Source of the DNA: Oscillospiraceae bacterium
GTDB lineage: Bacteria; Bacillota; Clostridia; Oscillospirales; CAG-272
Length of the DNA stretch: 32,974 bases
NCBI GenBank assembly: GCA_015064345.1
Contig: SVSK01000022.1
Span: forward strand, 1-32,974
Direction: 5' to 3'
The notes below the pieces were generated by a model. It was not told the DNA's origin, did not search any database, and worked only from the letters and a program-made list of their open reading frames with translations. Shown here in pieces: positions 1 through 7,132 of this stretch. Position numbers and translations under genes: made by a program. Every line of letters starts with the position of its first letter. Position 1 is the first letter of the stretch.

Positions 1-80
1 GTTAGGGCTTATTTAAGAGTTTCCCCAAACTCTACCCGCTTATCGCACTTCAAAATCCCCGTCGAAACCTTTACGTCCCC
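1..80 (-). ncRNA. ssrA: tmRNA (ssrA), 5' part, cut by window edge
   Basis: The minus strand starting at 80 reads GGGGACGTAAAGGTTTCGAC, the conserved 5' end of bacterial tmRNA: acceptor-stem strand followed by the D-loop-like GGTTTCGACGGGG. It continues into a region with a self-complementary AGAGTTT/AAACTCT pair, as expected for the first pseudoknot region. The tag-peptide reading frame and the 3' tRNA-like half lie beyond position 1. tmRNA with SmpB rescues ribosomes stalled on broken mRNA and tags the product for proteolysis. smpB lies about 640 bp upstream on the same strand. The 5' end at 80 is inferred from the consensus; the primary transcript probably starts about 30 nt earlier and is trimmed by RNase P. 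Confidence 0.93.
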
Positions 81-118
81 ATGAGGATCGGGATCATATT
101 GATCACCAATGCATATAT

Positions 119-147
119 ATTATACCCTACCCAAGAGAAAATTTCAA
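119..147 (-). promoter_or_regulatory. sigma-A promoter of ssrA
   Basis: On the minus strand TTGAAA (147-142), a 17-nt spacer and a perfect TATAAT (124-119) lie 38 nt before the mature tmRNA 5' end. The second half of the spacer (GGGTAGGG) pairs with CCCTGCCC just upstream of the -35 box, so the promoter sits inside an inverted repeat. Confidence 0.8.
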
Positions 148-189
148 TGGGGCAGGGCATTTTTCTATTATTTTTTGTGCTTGGAAATA

Positions 190-708
190 TCAGTTGATAA
201 ATGTGACAACTTCCTCAAATGGCTTTCTGTCGCGGAGCGGAGGTTCGATCTCATATGTTCCAATTGGCACGATGAGCACGGGGCGCTCGTTTTCTGCTGT
301 TCCAACGTATTCGCGGCACTTTTCTTCATCAAAGTTGCCAACGAACACACCCGCGTAACCGAGTTCAGCAGCCATGAGGAGCATGTTCTGTGCACAGGCG
401 CCTGCATCCTCTGCAACAAAAATATCAGCTTTCTCCTTGCCCCAGCGTTCTTCGAGGCGTCTGTTATCTTCGGTGATGACTACAGCAACGGATGCATTCT
501 TGATCCACTCCTGCGGACAGATATCCGGAACGAGAGCACTTACCTTTGCCTTGTCGGTGATACAGTAAAGATGCCACGACTGATAGTTACATGCATTGGG
601 TGCACGAAGTCCCGCTTCAAGTATGAGTCGAACGTCATCTGCGGGAATATCTCCGTATGTGAGAGTACGGTTACTGCGGCGCTTGTATACTAAATCCTTG
701 AAATCCAT
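190..708 (-). CDS. nitroreductase family protein
   Basis: A 172-residue FMN-dependent nitroreductase-fold protein. Seen: the family opening near residues 8-12 (KRRSNR), the RAPNACNYQSW segment (about 35-45) that corresponds to the flavin-binding APSA.NxQPW motif, the middle segment AEDAGACAQNMLLMAAELG, and a C-terminal PIGTYE..P..DRKPFEE. Known of the family: NAD(P)H-dependent reduction of nitro compounds, quinones or flavin; the physiological substrate cannot be read from sequence. The length is typical of the small clostridial members. The start is ATG at 708 with GGAG upstream; the smpB stop lies 10 nt before it, so the two genes are probably cotranscribed. It sits between smpB and ssrA. 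Confidence 0.9.
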   Translation of the reverse strand: MDFKDLVYKRRSNRTLTYGDIPADDVRLILEAGLRAPNACNYQSWHLYCITDKAKVSALVPDICPQEWIKNASVAVVITEDNRRLEERWGKEKADIFVAEDAGACAQNMLLMAAELGYAGVFVGNFDEEKCREYVGTAENERPVLIVPIGTYEIEPPLRDRKPFEEVVTFIN

Positions 709-718
709 AGTTTACTCC

Positions 719-1204
719 TTAATCATCGTAGTCCCGTCTGCCTTTTGACTTTGTGGCGCGTTCTATCTCACGTCCTGCTTCTGCCTTGGCATCGGATTCT
801 CTCTTGTCCCACAGCTTTTTACCCTTGCAGAGGCCAACTTCCATCTTCACGTTCGATCCCGAGAAATACAGAGAAATCGGCACAAGCGTGTAGCTGTCGC
901 GAGTGGTGTACTGATAAAGCTTCAGAATCTCTTTTTTATGCATCAGCAGCTTCTTGTGTCGCATGGGATCGCGATTGAAGATGTTGCCTTTTTCATAGGG
1001 AGAGATGTGCACACCGATTGCATAGAGCTCGCCGTCAATAACGCGACAGAAGGAATCCTTCAAATTTACCTGACCGAGTCTGAGGCTCTTTACCTCTGTA
1101 CCAAAAAGCTCGATACCTGCCTCGTATGTTTCCTCGACGAAATAGTCGTGACGCGCCTTACGGTTGACAGCAATTATTTTTTTGCTTTGCTTATCCTGTG
1201 CCAT
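719..1204 (-). CDS. smpB: SsrA-binding protein SmpB
   Basis: SmpB binds the tRNA-like domain of tmRNA and brings it to stalled ribosomes in trans-translation. Seen: an N-terminal KIIAVNRKARHDY, the core ETYEAGIELFGTEVKSLR, then NLKDSFCRV, the HISPYEKGN segment, RKKLL-like HKKLLMHKKEI, and the basic C-terminal tail with KKLWDKRESDAKAEAGREI, which enters the decoding centre. I use ATG at 1204 (161 residues) because GAGGTGAT lies directly upstream. An in-frame upstream ATG at 1225 would add seven residues but has no good ribosome binding site and would place the RBS inside the gene. It is followed at 10 nt by a nitroreductase and then ssrA, so protein and RNA partners are neighbours. Confidence 0.97.
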   Translation of the reverse strand: MAQDKQSKKIIAVNRKARHDYFVEETYEAGIELFGTEVKSLRLGQVNLKDSFCRVIDGELYAIGVHISPYEKGNIFNRDPMRHKKLLMHKKEILKLYQYTTRDSYTLVPISLYFSGSNVKMEVGLCKGKKLWDKRESDAKAEAGREIERATKSKGRRDYDD

Positions 1205-1234
1205 CTTTATCACCTCGCTTATCATGTAAGAATA

Positions 1235-1263
1235 ATATTACCACAAAACAGCGCAAATTTCAA
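1235..1263 (-). promoter_or_regulatory. sigma-A promoter of smpB-nitroreductase
   Basis: Minus strand TTGAAA (1263-1258), 17-nt spacer, TAATAT (1240-1235), about 30 nt upstream of the smpB start codon. Confidence 0.65.
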
Positions 1264-1302
1264 GAGTGAACTGTCAATAGTCGGGAAATTCTACGGAAAA
1301 TA

Positions 1303-1311
1303 TGATATAAT
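1303..1311 (+). promoter_or_regulatory. extended -10 promoter of the ECF sigma operon
   Basis: TGATATAAT (TG-N-TATAAT) about 70 nt before the GTG start. No good -35 box is visible at 16-18 nt, which fits an extended -10 promoter. It may equally be replaced by an autoregulated ECF promoter that I cannot identify. Confidence 0.4.
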
Positions 1312-1381
1312 TAAAATATTACTGAGAGAAAAGCCGACTTCGGTTGTTAAATAAGTGAAATGACGGAAAGGAGTGACGCTG

Positions 1382-1939
1382 GTGGATAACGGTGCAAGTA
1401 GCTACCGCCGTTTTCTCGATGGAGACGACACAGGACTGGGTGAAATTATCAGAGACTACAAAGACGGACTGATCCTTTATCTGAACGGATACGTGAAAAA
1501 CATCCATATTGCAGAAGAGCTTGCCGAGGATACATTTTTCAAGCTATGCGTCAAGCGGCCGCACTTTTACGAAAAATATTCCTTTAAGACGTGGCTTTAT
1601 ACTATCGGCAAAAATTTAGCGATAAACTACTTGAAAAAGGCATCTTGGACTGCAGGCCTGCCCATTTCGGAATACGAAGATGTTTTGGCGGACGAGGAGT
1701 CGCTTGAGAAGGAATATATCAAAAATGAAGAGAAAATCATTCTTCACCGCGCGATTGGCAGCCTTAAGCCTGACTACTCCGCTGTACTGTATCTCGTGTA
1801 TTTCGAAGACATGAGCAACGACGAGACTGCAAAAATTCTAAAGAAAAGTAAGCGACAGATAGAGAATCTTCTTTACCGTGCAAAAGCAGCACTTAAATTA
1901 AAACTTGAAAAGGAGGGCTTTATTTATGAAGAGCTATGA
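1382..1939 (+). CDS. ECF-type RNA polymerase sigma factor
   Basis: A 185-residue sigma-70 family protein of ECF architecture. Region 2 spans roughly residues 25-85 (ILYLNGYV.N..IAEELAEDTFFKL, then FKTWLYTIGKNLAINYLKK). An acidic linker follows (DVLADEESLEKEY), then region 4 at about 125-180, with ILHRAIGSLKPDYSAVLYL and the helix-turn-helix FEDMSNDETAKILKKSKRQIENLLYRAK. The start is GTG at 1382: AAAGGAG lies 8 nt before it, whereas the alternative GTG at 1373 overlaps that RBS. The 3' end overlaps the next gene by 14 nt and carries its RBS, so the pair is translationally coupled. The downstream membrane protein is the likely anti-sigma factor. The inducing signal is unknown. Confidence 0.9.
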   Translation: MDNGASSYRRFLDGDDTGLGEIIRDYKDGLILYLNGYVKNIHIAEELAEDTFFKLCVKRPHFYEKYSFKTWLYTIGKNLAINYLKKASWTAGLPISEYEDVLADEESLEKEYIKNEEKIILHRAIGSLKPDYSAVLYLVYFEDMSNDETAKILKKSKRQIENLLYRAKAALKLKLEKEGFIYEEL

Positions 1940-3299
1940 AGAAATGGCAAATGACGTTTTGAAAAGACGAGACGAATACAGAAAAGAACGTGCAAGGCAG
2001 GCAAGGATCGTTCGAGGCGTATCCCTGTCCGCCCTGTGCCTGTGCCTATCATCGGTCATCGTGATCGGCGGTTGGACGGCAATTAACCAAAAAAATGACG
2101 GTCACGGGAACTTACCTGATCTGCCGCCTGTGAATGAAACGGAGATGCCCGAGACCGACGGATACCACAACACGGACGAAATCGACACGCCCGATACATC
2201 AAAGATTCCTACAGCGGACCCTGTGATCGACACCACTCCCGGGCATGACGTGGGAAATCTCCCCACAGAGATACCCGATGACGTGACGATTATACACATC
2301 CCGAACAGCTCAGGCTCACTGGCTGATATTTGCATACCGGTCACCACAGAATATCTGCTTGAAAACGCGAACATAGTGGTTATCGGTGAATTCCTCGGCA
2401 CGGACAGCACAACAGTCACCGAGACAATGCTGTTTATCAGCGAGGGCAGAGTGAAGGTCGCGGAGGTTATAAAAGGTGAGGCTGACTCCGATGATACGCT
2501 GCCCATATCATTCTACGGCGGCACTGTACCTGTGGCTCAGATCGTTGAAAGCGTGTCCCCTGCACGGCTTGAAAAATACGGCTGGCTTAATATGACAAAA
2601 GAAGAGCAGCAGACATTTTTGATAACATATTCTTCCTCCGTTGATCACGCTGACCTTAAGGAGGGCGAGACATATCTCTTCTTCCTCGGAGACAACGAGT
2701 ACGGCAACTTTGTCATGTGCGGCGGATTAGGTGCGAGAGAGGTAAATGAAGAGGGTAAGGTGTACAATCCCGACACAAGACTTTATGATGATATACCTGT
2801 GATTGCGAAATATTCGTCTCTTGATGAAGCAAAGAATAATGAGATGTACGGAAGGTATCTTCCCGAATACATTCCGGACGGATACCTGGCGGAGAGCATC
2901 AAATATATCAAAAGCGGTGGACAGCTATATCTCAGCGGTCTGTGGTCTTGCGGTTACAATGACATAAGCTGGAAGATAAGTGACGCTGATGATTATTCTG
3001 ACTCTCGCAGAACAAGTGCGGAGGACACGGTGAATTACGATCTGTCGCTTTACCCGATTCCGCGAGCGGAAACAGTACCGGATGAGCTCAGAGAGATAGT
3101 TGACGACCCTGTGTTTGATGCGGAAGAGGTTACGCTTGAGGTAATATACCGCCGTGCATACAAGGTGAATGACGCTGGTGATACAGACGGATACAGAATC
3201 AATTTCAGTATTCAGATCGGCGACGTTATCATTGACTTGCGTACAAAAGGAATCACGCCCGAGGAGCTTTATTCAATGCTCGGAGACCTCATAGAATAA
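1926..3299 (+). CDS. membrane-anchored putative anti-sigma factor, DUF4367-like C-terminus
   Basis: A 457-residue protein. A charged cytoplasmic N-terminus (MKSYEEMANDVLKRRDEYRKER) leads to one transmembrane helix at about 29-51, then a Pro/Thr/Asp-rich linker to about 125 and an extracytoplasmic region. The start is ATG at 1926 with AAAGGAGGG 8 nt upstream; the TTG at 1905 is rejected for lack of an RBS. The last third contains YLPEYIPDGYLAES, the pattern of DUF4367-like domains seen in clostridial sigma-factor partner proteins. The middle part (about 135-285) is unrecognised. The N-terminus plus coupled position after an ECF sigma gene suggests sigma sequestration (inference); no zinc-binding HxxxCxxC anti-sigma motif is present. 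A terminator follows directly. Confidence 0.7.
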   Translation: MKSYEEMANDVLKRRDEYRKERARQARIVRGVSLSALCLCLSSVIVIGGWTAINQKNDGHGNLPDLPPVNETEMPETDGYHNTDEIDTPDTSKIPTADPVIDTTPGHDVGNLPTEIPDDVTIIHIPNSSGSLADICIPVTTEYLLENANIVVIGEFLGTDSTTVTETMLFISEGRVKVAEVIKGEADSDDTLPISFYGGTVPVAQIVESVSPARLEKYGWLNMTKEEQQTFLITYSSSVDHADLKEGETYLFFLGDNEYGNFVMCGGLGAREVNEEGKVYNPDTRLYDDIPVIAKYSSLDEAKNNEMYGRYLPEYIPDGYLAESIKYIKSGGQLYLSGLWSCGYNDISWKISDADDYSDSRRTSAEDTVNYDLSLYPIPRAETVPDELREIVDDPVFDAEEVTLEVIYRRAYKVNDAGDTDGYRINFSIQIGDVIIDLRTKGITPEELYSMLGDLIE

Positions 3300-3304
3300 A
3301 ACAA

Positions 3305-3354
3305 ACCCGCAGATTTTCGGAACGCTTGAACCGAAGTCTGCGGGTCATTTTTTT
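3305..3354 (+). terminator. Rho-independent terminator of the sigma/anti-sigma operon
   Basis: ACCCGCAG...TTCGG pairs with CCGAAG.CTGCGGGT across a short loop, followed by a seven-T run. The T-run overlaps the stop codon of the convergent YitT gene. Confidence 0.9.
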
Positions 3355-4222
3355 ATTTGTATGTTTTGTCGATGGAGAAGCCCTTGCCCCAAACCTCGCG
3401 GACCGTGCTGACTATCATAAAGCAACCGGGGTCTACGTTTCTGACAAGCTTTTCTATCTTTGCAAGCTCACGGTTTGAGACGACTGTGAGAACGATTTGT
3501 TTTTCTTCGTGTGAGTAGCCTCCCTCGCCGTAAAGCATTGTCACTCCTCGGTCAATTTCCGAAAGTATGACGCTTCGTATCTCGCTGTGCTTATCGCTGA
3601 TGATCTTCACTTCAGTTTTATTTACACCCAGCAACACAGCCTTGTCGAGTACGATCGATGTGAGCAGAAGAAGCAAAATACCGTAAAGCAGATCTTCTGC
3701 TGTGTGATAGAAGGTCTGGCAGAGAATAATGCAGAAGTCAAAGACGTAGAGACTGACTGACACGGGGAGCTTAAAGTACCTGTTAAGAATGAGCACGGGA
3801 ATATCCATGCCACCCGTTGATGCACCTGCGCGGATAACAAGTCCGAGCGCAAGTCCGAGACCGATGCCGGAGAAAAGCACGTTTAGCAGCATGTTGTCGG
3901 TGACAAATAAGTCTTCAGGTAAAATTCTGTTCAGCACCTCAAGAAATGCAGGATACAGAAGCGAAGAGAACACCGTTGTCATAACGAATTTCTTCCCGAG
4001 AAACACGAGCCCGAGAGCAAGCGCCGCTATATTGAACAGCGCAATGAACAGCGGAATCGGGAAGTCGGTTAAGTGATTGACTACAAGGGAAATACCCGTT
4101 GTACCGCTGGACATAAGATTGGCGGGAAGCAGAAACAGCTTGACAGTGCCGGCATAAATAATATTGCCGATCAGTACAAGCGCGGTGCTCTTAAGTAGCG
4201 ATTTCAGTCGTTTCTTTTCCAT
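3353..4222 (-). CDS. YitT family membrane protein (DUF161 + DUF2179)
   Basis: A 289-residue protein with five to six hydrophobic segments in the first about 190 residues, including LPANLMSSGTTGISLVVN and the small-residue motif RAGASTGGMDI, both typical of the YitT family. A C-terminal soluble DUF2179 domain follows (VNKTEVKIISDK... to GCFMIVSTVREVWGKGF). The family is widespread in Firmicutes and its transport substrate is not established. I use ATG at 4222, preceded by GGAGG at 5 nt; an in-frame TTG at 4255 without RBS is rejected. It is convergent with the anti-sigma gene and divergent from the PTS gene, and has its own promoter. Confidence 0.9.
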   Translation of the reverse strand: MEKKRLKSLLKSTALVLIGNIIYAGTVKLFLLPANLMSSGTTGISLVVNHLTDFPIPLFIALFNIAALALGLVFLGKKFVMTTVFSSLLYPAFLEVLNRILPEDLFVTDNMLLNVLFSGIGLGLALGLVIRAGASTGGMDIPVLILNRYFKLPVSVSLYVFDFCIILCQTFYHTAEDLLYGILLLLLTSIVLDKAVLLGVNKTEVKIISDKHSEIRSVILSEIDRGVTMLYGEGGYSHEEKQIVLTVVSNRELAKIEKLVRNVDPGCFMIVSTVREVWGKGFSIDKTYK

Positions 4223-4258
4223 CTTATCCTCCGTTGTTCTGTGTTTGTCGGTCAAATA

Positions 4259-4287
4259 ATTATATCATGCGTAGCGTGGAAAGTCAA
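4259..4287 (-). promoter_or_regulatory. sigma-A promoter of the YitT gene
   Basis: Minus strand TTGACT (4287-4282), 17-nt spacer, perfect TATAAT (4264-4259), about 37 nt upstream of the ATG at 4222. Confidence 0.8.
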
Positions 4288-4345
4288 CGAGAAAATACCA
4301 TTTCCGACAATTGTTGCCATTCAGGATTGAAATTACACGGTAATG

Positions 4346-4351
4346 TATAAT
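4346..4351 (+). promoter_or_regulatory. possible -10 box of the PTS gene
   Basis: A perfect TATAAT 66 nt upstream of the PTS start. No good -35 hexamer is present at 16-18 nt. A small inverted repeat ATTAC-ACG-GTAAT lies immediately upstream (4332-4344) and could be a regulator site. Weak support. Confidence 0.35.
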
Positions 4352-4417
4352 TTTATGCTACAGAGGTAAAATAATATCGTGAAAGTAACATGAGCATGAT
4401 CTCGAAAGGATATAACA

Positions 4418-6055
4418 ATGTCAGAAAAGGTTAAAGACAAGAAAAGCGGCGGTGCGTTCAGTGTGCTTCAACGAGTTGGACGGGCTTTTATGCTGCCCAT
4501 AGCACTTCTCCCCATCGCGGGACTGCTGCTTGGCGTGGGAACGTCATTCACAAACACAGCCACGCTTGAAGAATACAATCTCATAGGAATCCTCGGACCC
4601 GGAACGGTACTGAACTCGGTTTTCACTCTGCTTGCATCTGTGGGAAGTATAATTTTTGATAATTTGCCTCTGCTTTTCGCCATGGGTGTTGCACTTGGTA
4701 TGGCGGAGAACGAAAAAGCAACCGCAACTCTTTCGGCTGCAATAGCATTTTTTGTAATGCACCAAACGATAAGCACTTTGCTGAACATAAGCGGCACACT
4801 TGAGTCGGGTGAGCTGCATGAGGGTTCTGTGGCAAATGTAGTGGGTATACAGTCGCTACAGATGGGCGTGTTCGGCGGTATCATCGTCGGACTGGGTGTT
4901 GCATGGCTGAACAATCGGTTCTACAAGATTCGTCTGCCTAATGTAGTATCCTTCTTCGGAGGTACACGCTTTGTACCTATCATCTCAACACTTGCATACA
5001 TCGTTGTAGGCGTTATAATGTTCTTTGTCTGGCCGTATGTGCAGGAAGGTATTTATTCCATCGGCAACCTTGTCCTGAAATCAGGGTACGCCGGAACGCT
5101 TATATACGGCTTTACAGAGCGAATTCTCATCCCCTTTGGTCTGCATCACGTTTTCTATCTTCCTTTCTGGCAGACAGGTGTGGGCGGTTCTGCGCTTATC
5201 GACGGAGTTATGGTGTACGGCGCACAAAATATCTTCTTCTCCGAGCTTGCGTCAGCCTCAACAACACAGTTCTCTGTGGCGGCAACACGCTTTATGAGCG
5301 GTAAGTTCCCGCTTATGATATTCGGCCTTCCCGGTGCGGCTCTTGCAATGTATACCTGTGCGAAAAGCGAGAAAAAGAGGGTGGCAGGTGGACTTCTGCT
5401 CTCTGCGGCACTCACATCAATGCTCACCGGCATCACGGAGCCTATCGAGTTTACCTTCCTCTTCGTCGCACCGATCCTTTACGTTATTCATTCCATTCTC
5501 GCAGGTGCGGCATATATGATAATGCACATTCTGAACGTTGGTGTCGGTATGACGTTCTCGGGCGGTATTATCGACTTGACCTTGTTCGGAATACTGCAGG
5601 GCAACGCCAAGACTAACTGGATCATGATACCCATAATCGGTGTGCTGTATTTTATTGTGTACTTCTTCCTCTTCAGATTTATGATACTGAAGTTCAATTA
5701 TCTAACTCCAGGCAGGGAAGAGGACGGCGGCGAGACAAAGCTGTACACGAGGGCTGACTACAACGCAAAGAAAGAGCGTGGAGAGGGTAAACGCGAAGCG
5801 AAGAAGTCAGGCGGAGTGGAGACGTCAAAGCAGATTCTCGAGGGGCTGGGCGGCGTAGATAATATCATCAGCCTTGATAACTGCGCTACGCGACTCCGTG
5901 TGTCGGTGAAGGACAGCAGTATCGTGGACGAGGGAAAACTGCGAGAGAGCGGCGCGGCAGGTGTTATTAAGAAATCAGGCGGCGTGCAGGTAGTCTACGG
6001 GCCACAGGTATCCGTTATCAAAAGCGAGCTTGAGGACTATATAAATTCTCTATAA
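4418..6055 (+). CDS. PTS EIICB, glucose/maltose/N-acetylglucosamine superfamily
   Basis: A 545-residue sugar permease-phosphotransferase. The EIIC membrane domain (about 1-440) opens with LQRVGRAFMLPIALLPIAGLLLGVG and contains the conserved GLHHVFYLPFWQTG and the substrate-loop motif GITEPIEFTF. After a charged linker (about 445-465), the EIIB domain (about 468-545) carries the phosphorylated cysteine Cys489 in NCATRLRV. No EIIA domain is fused, so an EIIA-Glc-type partner must be encoded elsewhere. Known of the superfamily: uptake with phosphorylation of glucose, GlcNAc, maltose or alpha-glucosides; the exact sugar cannot be decided here. ATG follows AAAGGAT at a normal distance. The gene is monocistronic and closed by a terminator. 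Confidence 0.93.
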   Translation: MSEKVKDKKSGGAFSVLQRVGRAFMLPIALLPIAGLLLGVGTSFTNTATLEEYNLIGILGPGTVLNSVFTLLASVGSIIFDNLPLLFAMGVALGMAENEKATATLSAAIAFFVMHQTISTLLNISGTLESGELHEGSVANVVGIQSLQMGVFGGIIVGLGVAWLNNRFYKIRLPNVVSFFGGTRFVPIISTLAYIVVGVIMFFVWPYVQEGIYSIGNLVLKSGYAGTLIYGFTERILIPFGLHHVFYLPFWQTGVGGSALIDGVMVYGAQNIFFSELASASTTQFSVAATRFMSGKFPLMIFGLPGAALAMYTCAKSEKKRVAGGLLLSAALTSMLTGITEPIEFTFLFVAPILYVIHSILAGAAYMIMHILNVGVGMTFSGGIIDLTLFGILQGNAKTNWIMIPIIGVLYFIVYFFLFRFMILKFNYLTPGREEDGGETKLYTRADYNAKKERGEGKREAKKSGGVETSKQILEGLGGVDNIISLDNCATRLRVSVKDSSIVDEGKLRESGAAGVIKKSGGVQVVYGPQVSVIKSELEDYINSL

Positions 6056-6128
6056 TCAAAAAGGTATTTGAAAGAAGCGACGAGTTATTAACAACAGTCT
6101 ATGGATCAATAACTAAAACAAAAATCAA

Positions 6129-6156
6129 AGCCACCAGTTAAACTAGTGGCTTTTTA
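6129..6156 (+). terminator. Rho-independent terminator of the PTS gene
   Basis: AGCCAC-C-AGT pairs with ACT-A-GTGGCT around a TAA loop, followed by TTTTT. It separates the PTS gene from the downstream orphan promoter. Confidence 0.85.
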
Positions 6157-6173
6157 ATATTTTCAAAAAACTC

Positions 6174-6202
6174 TTGACAAATCAGTTTATTGATGATAAA
6201 CT
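6174..6202 (+). promoter_or_regulatory. strong sigma-A promoter of a 36-codon ORF
   Basis: Perfect TTGACA (6174-6179), 17-nt spacer, TAAACT (6197-6202). The -10 box is the right arm of a palindrome (6184-6202), and a second copy of that palindrome covers the start of the transcript. The only plus-strand ORF downstream is the 36-codon one at 6248. Confidence 0.75.
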
Positions 6203-6231
6203 ATGGGTGCTGAGTTTACTTAAGATAAACT
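6184..6231 (+). promoter_or_regulatory. tandem 19-bp palindromic operators
   Basis: Two sites of form AGTTTA-N7-TAAACT: AGTTTATTGATGATAAACT (6184-6202) and AGTTTACTTAAGATAAACT (6213-6231). Their starts are 29 bp apart, close to three helical turns. The first covers the spacer and -10 box, the second the early transcribed region, a classic repression layout. The AGTTT...AAACT arms resemble those of ROK/XylR-type sugar repressor sites, which is inference only. No candidate regulator gene is adjacent. Confidence 0.75.
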
Positions 6232-6247
6232 AAAAGGAAAGCCTGCT

Positions 6248-6358
6248 ATGGTAGAGTACACACTCATAGTTGTTACTTACCTTATTTCAGATTTATCGAA
6301 TTTCAAAAACGACTTTATATCCGTATTCAAAAACATCGAGGTTAAATTTTTATACTGA
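6248..6358 (+). CDS. 36-residue ORF behind a regulated promoter (small protein or truncated gene)
   Basis: ATG at 6248 is preceded by AAAGGAAA at 8 nt and lies about 40 nt downstream of the expected transcription start of the promoter at 6174-6202. The predicted peptide starts MVEYTLIVVTYLISDL and ends FKNIEVKFLY, with a hydrophobic first half and a mixed second half. It matches no family that I recognise. It may be a real small protein or the surviving 5' end of a larger gene lost by deletion; the second is suggested by the truncated ORF approaching from the other strand at 6418. The surrounding DNA is more AT-rich than the flanking genes. Confidence 0.4.
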   Translation: MVEYTLIVVTYLISDLSNFKNDFISVFKNIEVKFLY

Positions 6359-6376
6359 AAAATTACGAAAACCGAT

Positions 6377-6418
6377 TTATATATATCTTCTGTAAATAAG
6401 AACAAGGTAAATTTTCAT
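6377..6418 (-). other. strong RBS-ATG followed by a 13-codon ORF (possible gene remnant)
   Basis: On the minus strand the stop codon of the bactofilin-like gene (TAG, 6435-6433) overlaps a perfect GGGAGG (6433-6428). That is followed at 9 nt by ATG (6418) and a frame MKIYLVLIYRRYI ending in TAA at 6377. The signal looks like a coupled downstream cistron, yet the frame is too short for a usual protein. It may be a truncated fourth gene of the operon, or chance. Confidence 0.35.
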
Positions 6419-6432
6419 TATAATGATCCTCC

Positions 6433-7131
6433 CTATATTTTAACGATATTTCCGACCTTTGCTTTTTCGCTGATCTCAATTATTTCGCCGCTGTACTCAA
6501 GTGTGCCGATCTCGCATTCGTCACCGATAACTGCATCAATGGTGCGGACGGTGTCGGCAATTACATTTTCAAGCTCTACACGGTCAGCTTCAATCAGTTC
6601 GGTTGAGAGGTAAGTGGATTTTTTACCTGCTTTTGACGTAAAGACAAATCTTATGGGACCGTCAAAGTGCCTCCTCTTGATTTTGACAGTTCCTCCGCCG
6701 ATCTGCCCGATTCTGATATCACCGATAGCAGACGAAATTGTGATGTCAATATCCTCCGCGTTAAGAAGTCCGACAACTTTTATACCACCGTTTATCTCAA
6801 CACACTCTGCAGAGCAGTCGCCACCGACAGAGAGTGCTCCTGAGACGTCAATATCGGTTGCTTCAACATTTCCCGTGATCTTCACAGCACCGCTTCCGTC
6901 AAGTGTCTCGCACTTTACATTCCCCTCTACCTTGAACGCACCGGAAACGTCTACCGTGCCCGCGCAGGTGAGATTTCCGTCTACTTTCGCAGATCCGGAA
7001 GAATCGAAGGAAGCGCAGTTAATATCTCCGTTCACCTTACCGCTGCCGCTTATTTCTACCTGATTGTATGTTCCGCCGCCAATAGAGCCTTTCCCCGAGA
7101 TTGATGTGCTTTTGTATGAGCTGTAATCCAT
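6433..7131 (-). CDS. polymer-forming cytoskeletal protein (bactofilin-like, YhbE type)
   Basis: A 232-residue protein built of short repeats of about 17-20 residues of the form V.G......G.VKV.GN...., for instance KVDGNLTCAGTVDVSGAFKVEGNV. This is the signature of the right-handed beta-helix of polymer-forming (bactofilin-type) proteins. Repeats fill about residues 8-150; a region with basic residues (KIKRRHFDG) and a second block of beta-type repeats follow. There is no signal peptide, so it is cytosolic. ATG at 7131 has AGAAAGGAAA upstream, inside the 3' end of the preceding ORF. Bacillus subtilis has a similar yhbD-yhbE order. A structural scaffold role is inferred from the family; the specific function is not known. 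Confidence 0.85.
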   Translation of the reverse strand: MDYSSYKSTSISGKGSIGGGTYNQVEISGSGKVNGDINCASFDSSGSAKVDGNLTCAGTVDVSGAFKVEGNVKCETLDGSGAVKITGNVEATDIDVSGALSVGGDCSAECVEINGGIKVVGLLNAEDIDITISSAIGDIRIGQIGGGTVKIKRRHFDGPIRFVFTSKAGKKSTYLSTELIEADRVELENVIADTVRTIDAVIGDECEIGTLEYSGEIIEISEKAKVGNIVKI

Positions 7132-7132
7132 T

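Noticed and set aside
1205-1225. Alternative smpB start adding seven residues
   Set aside because: The good RBS GAGGTGAT directly precedes the ATG at 1204, and SmpB proteins start near that point.
6184-6231. CRISPR-like or insertion-sequence terminal repeats
   Set aside because: Only two copies 29 bp apart, each palindromic and centred on a promoter; this fits operators, not spacers or transposon ends.
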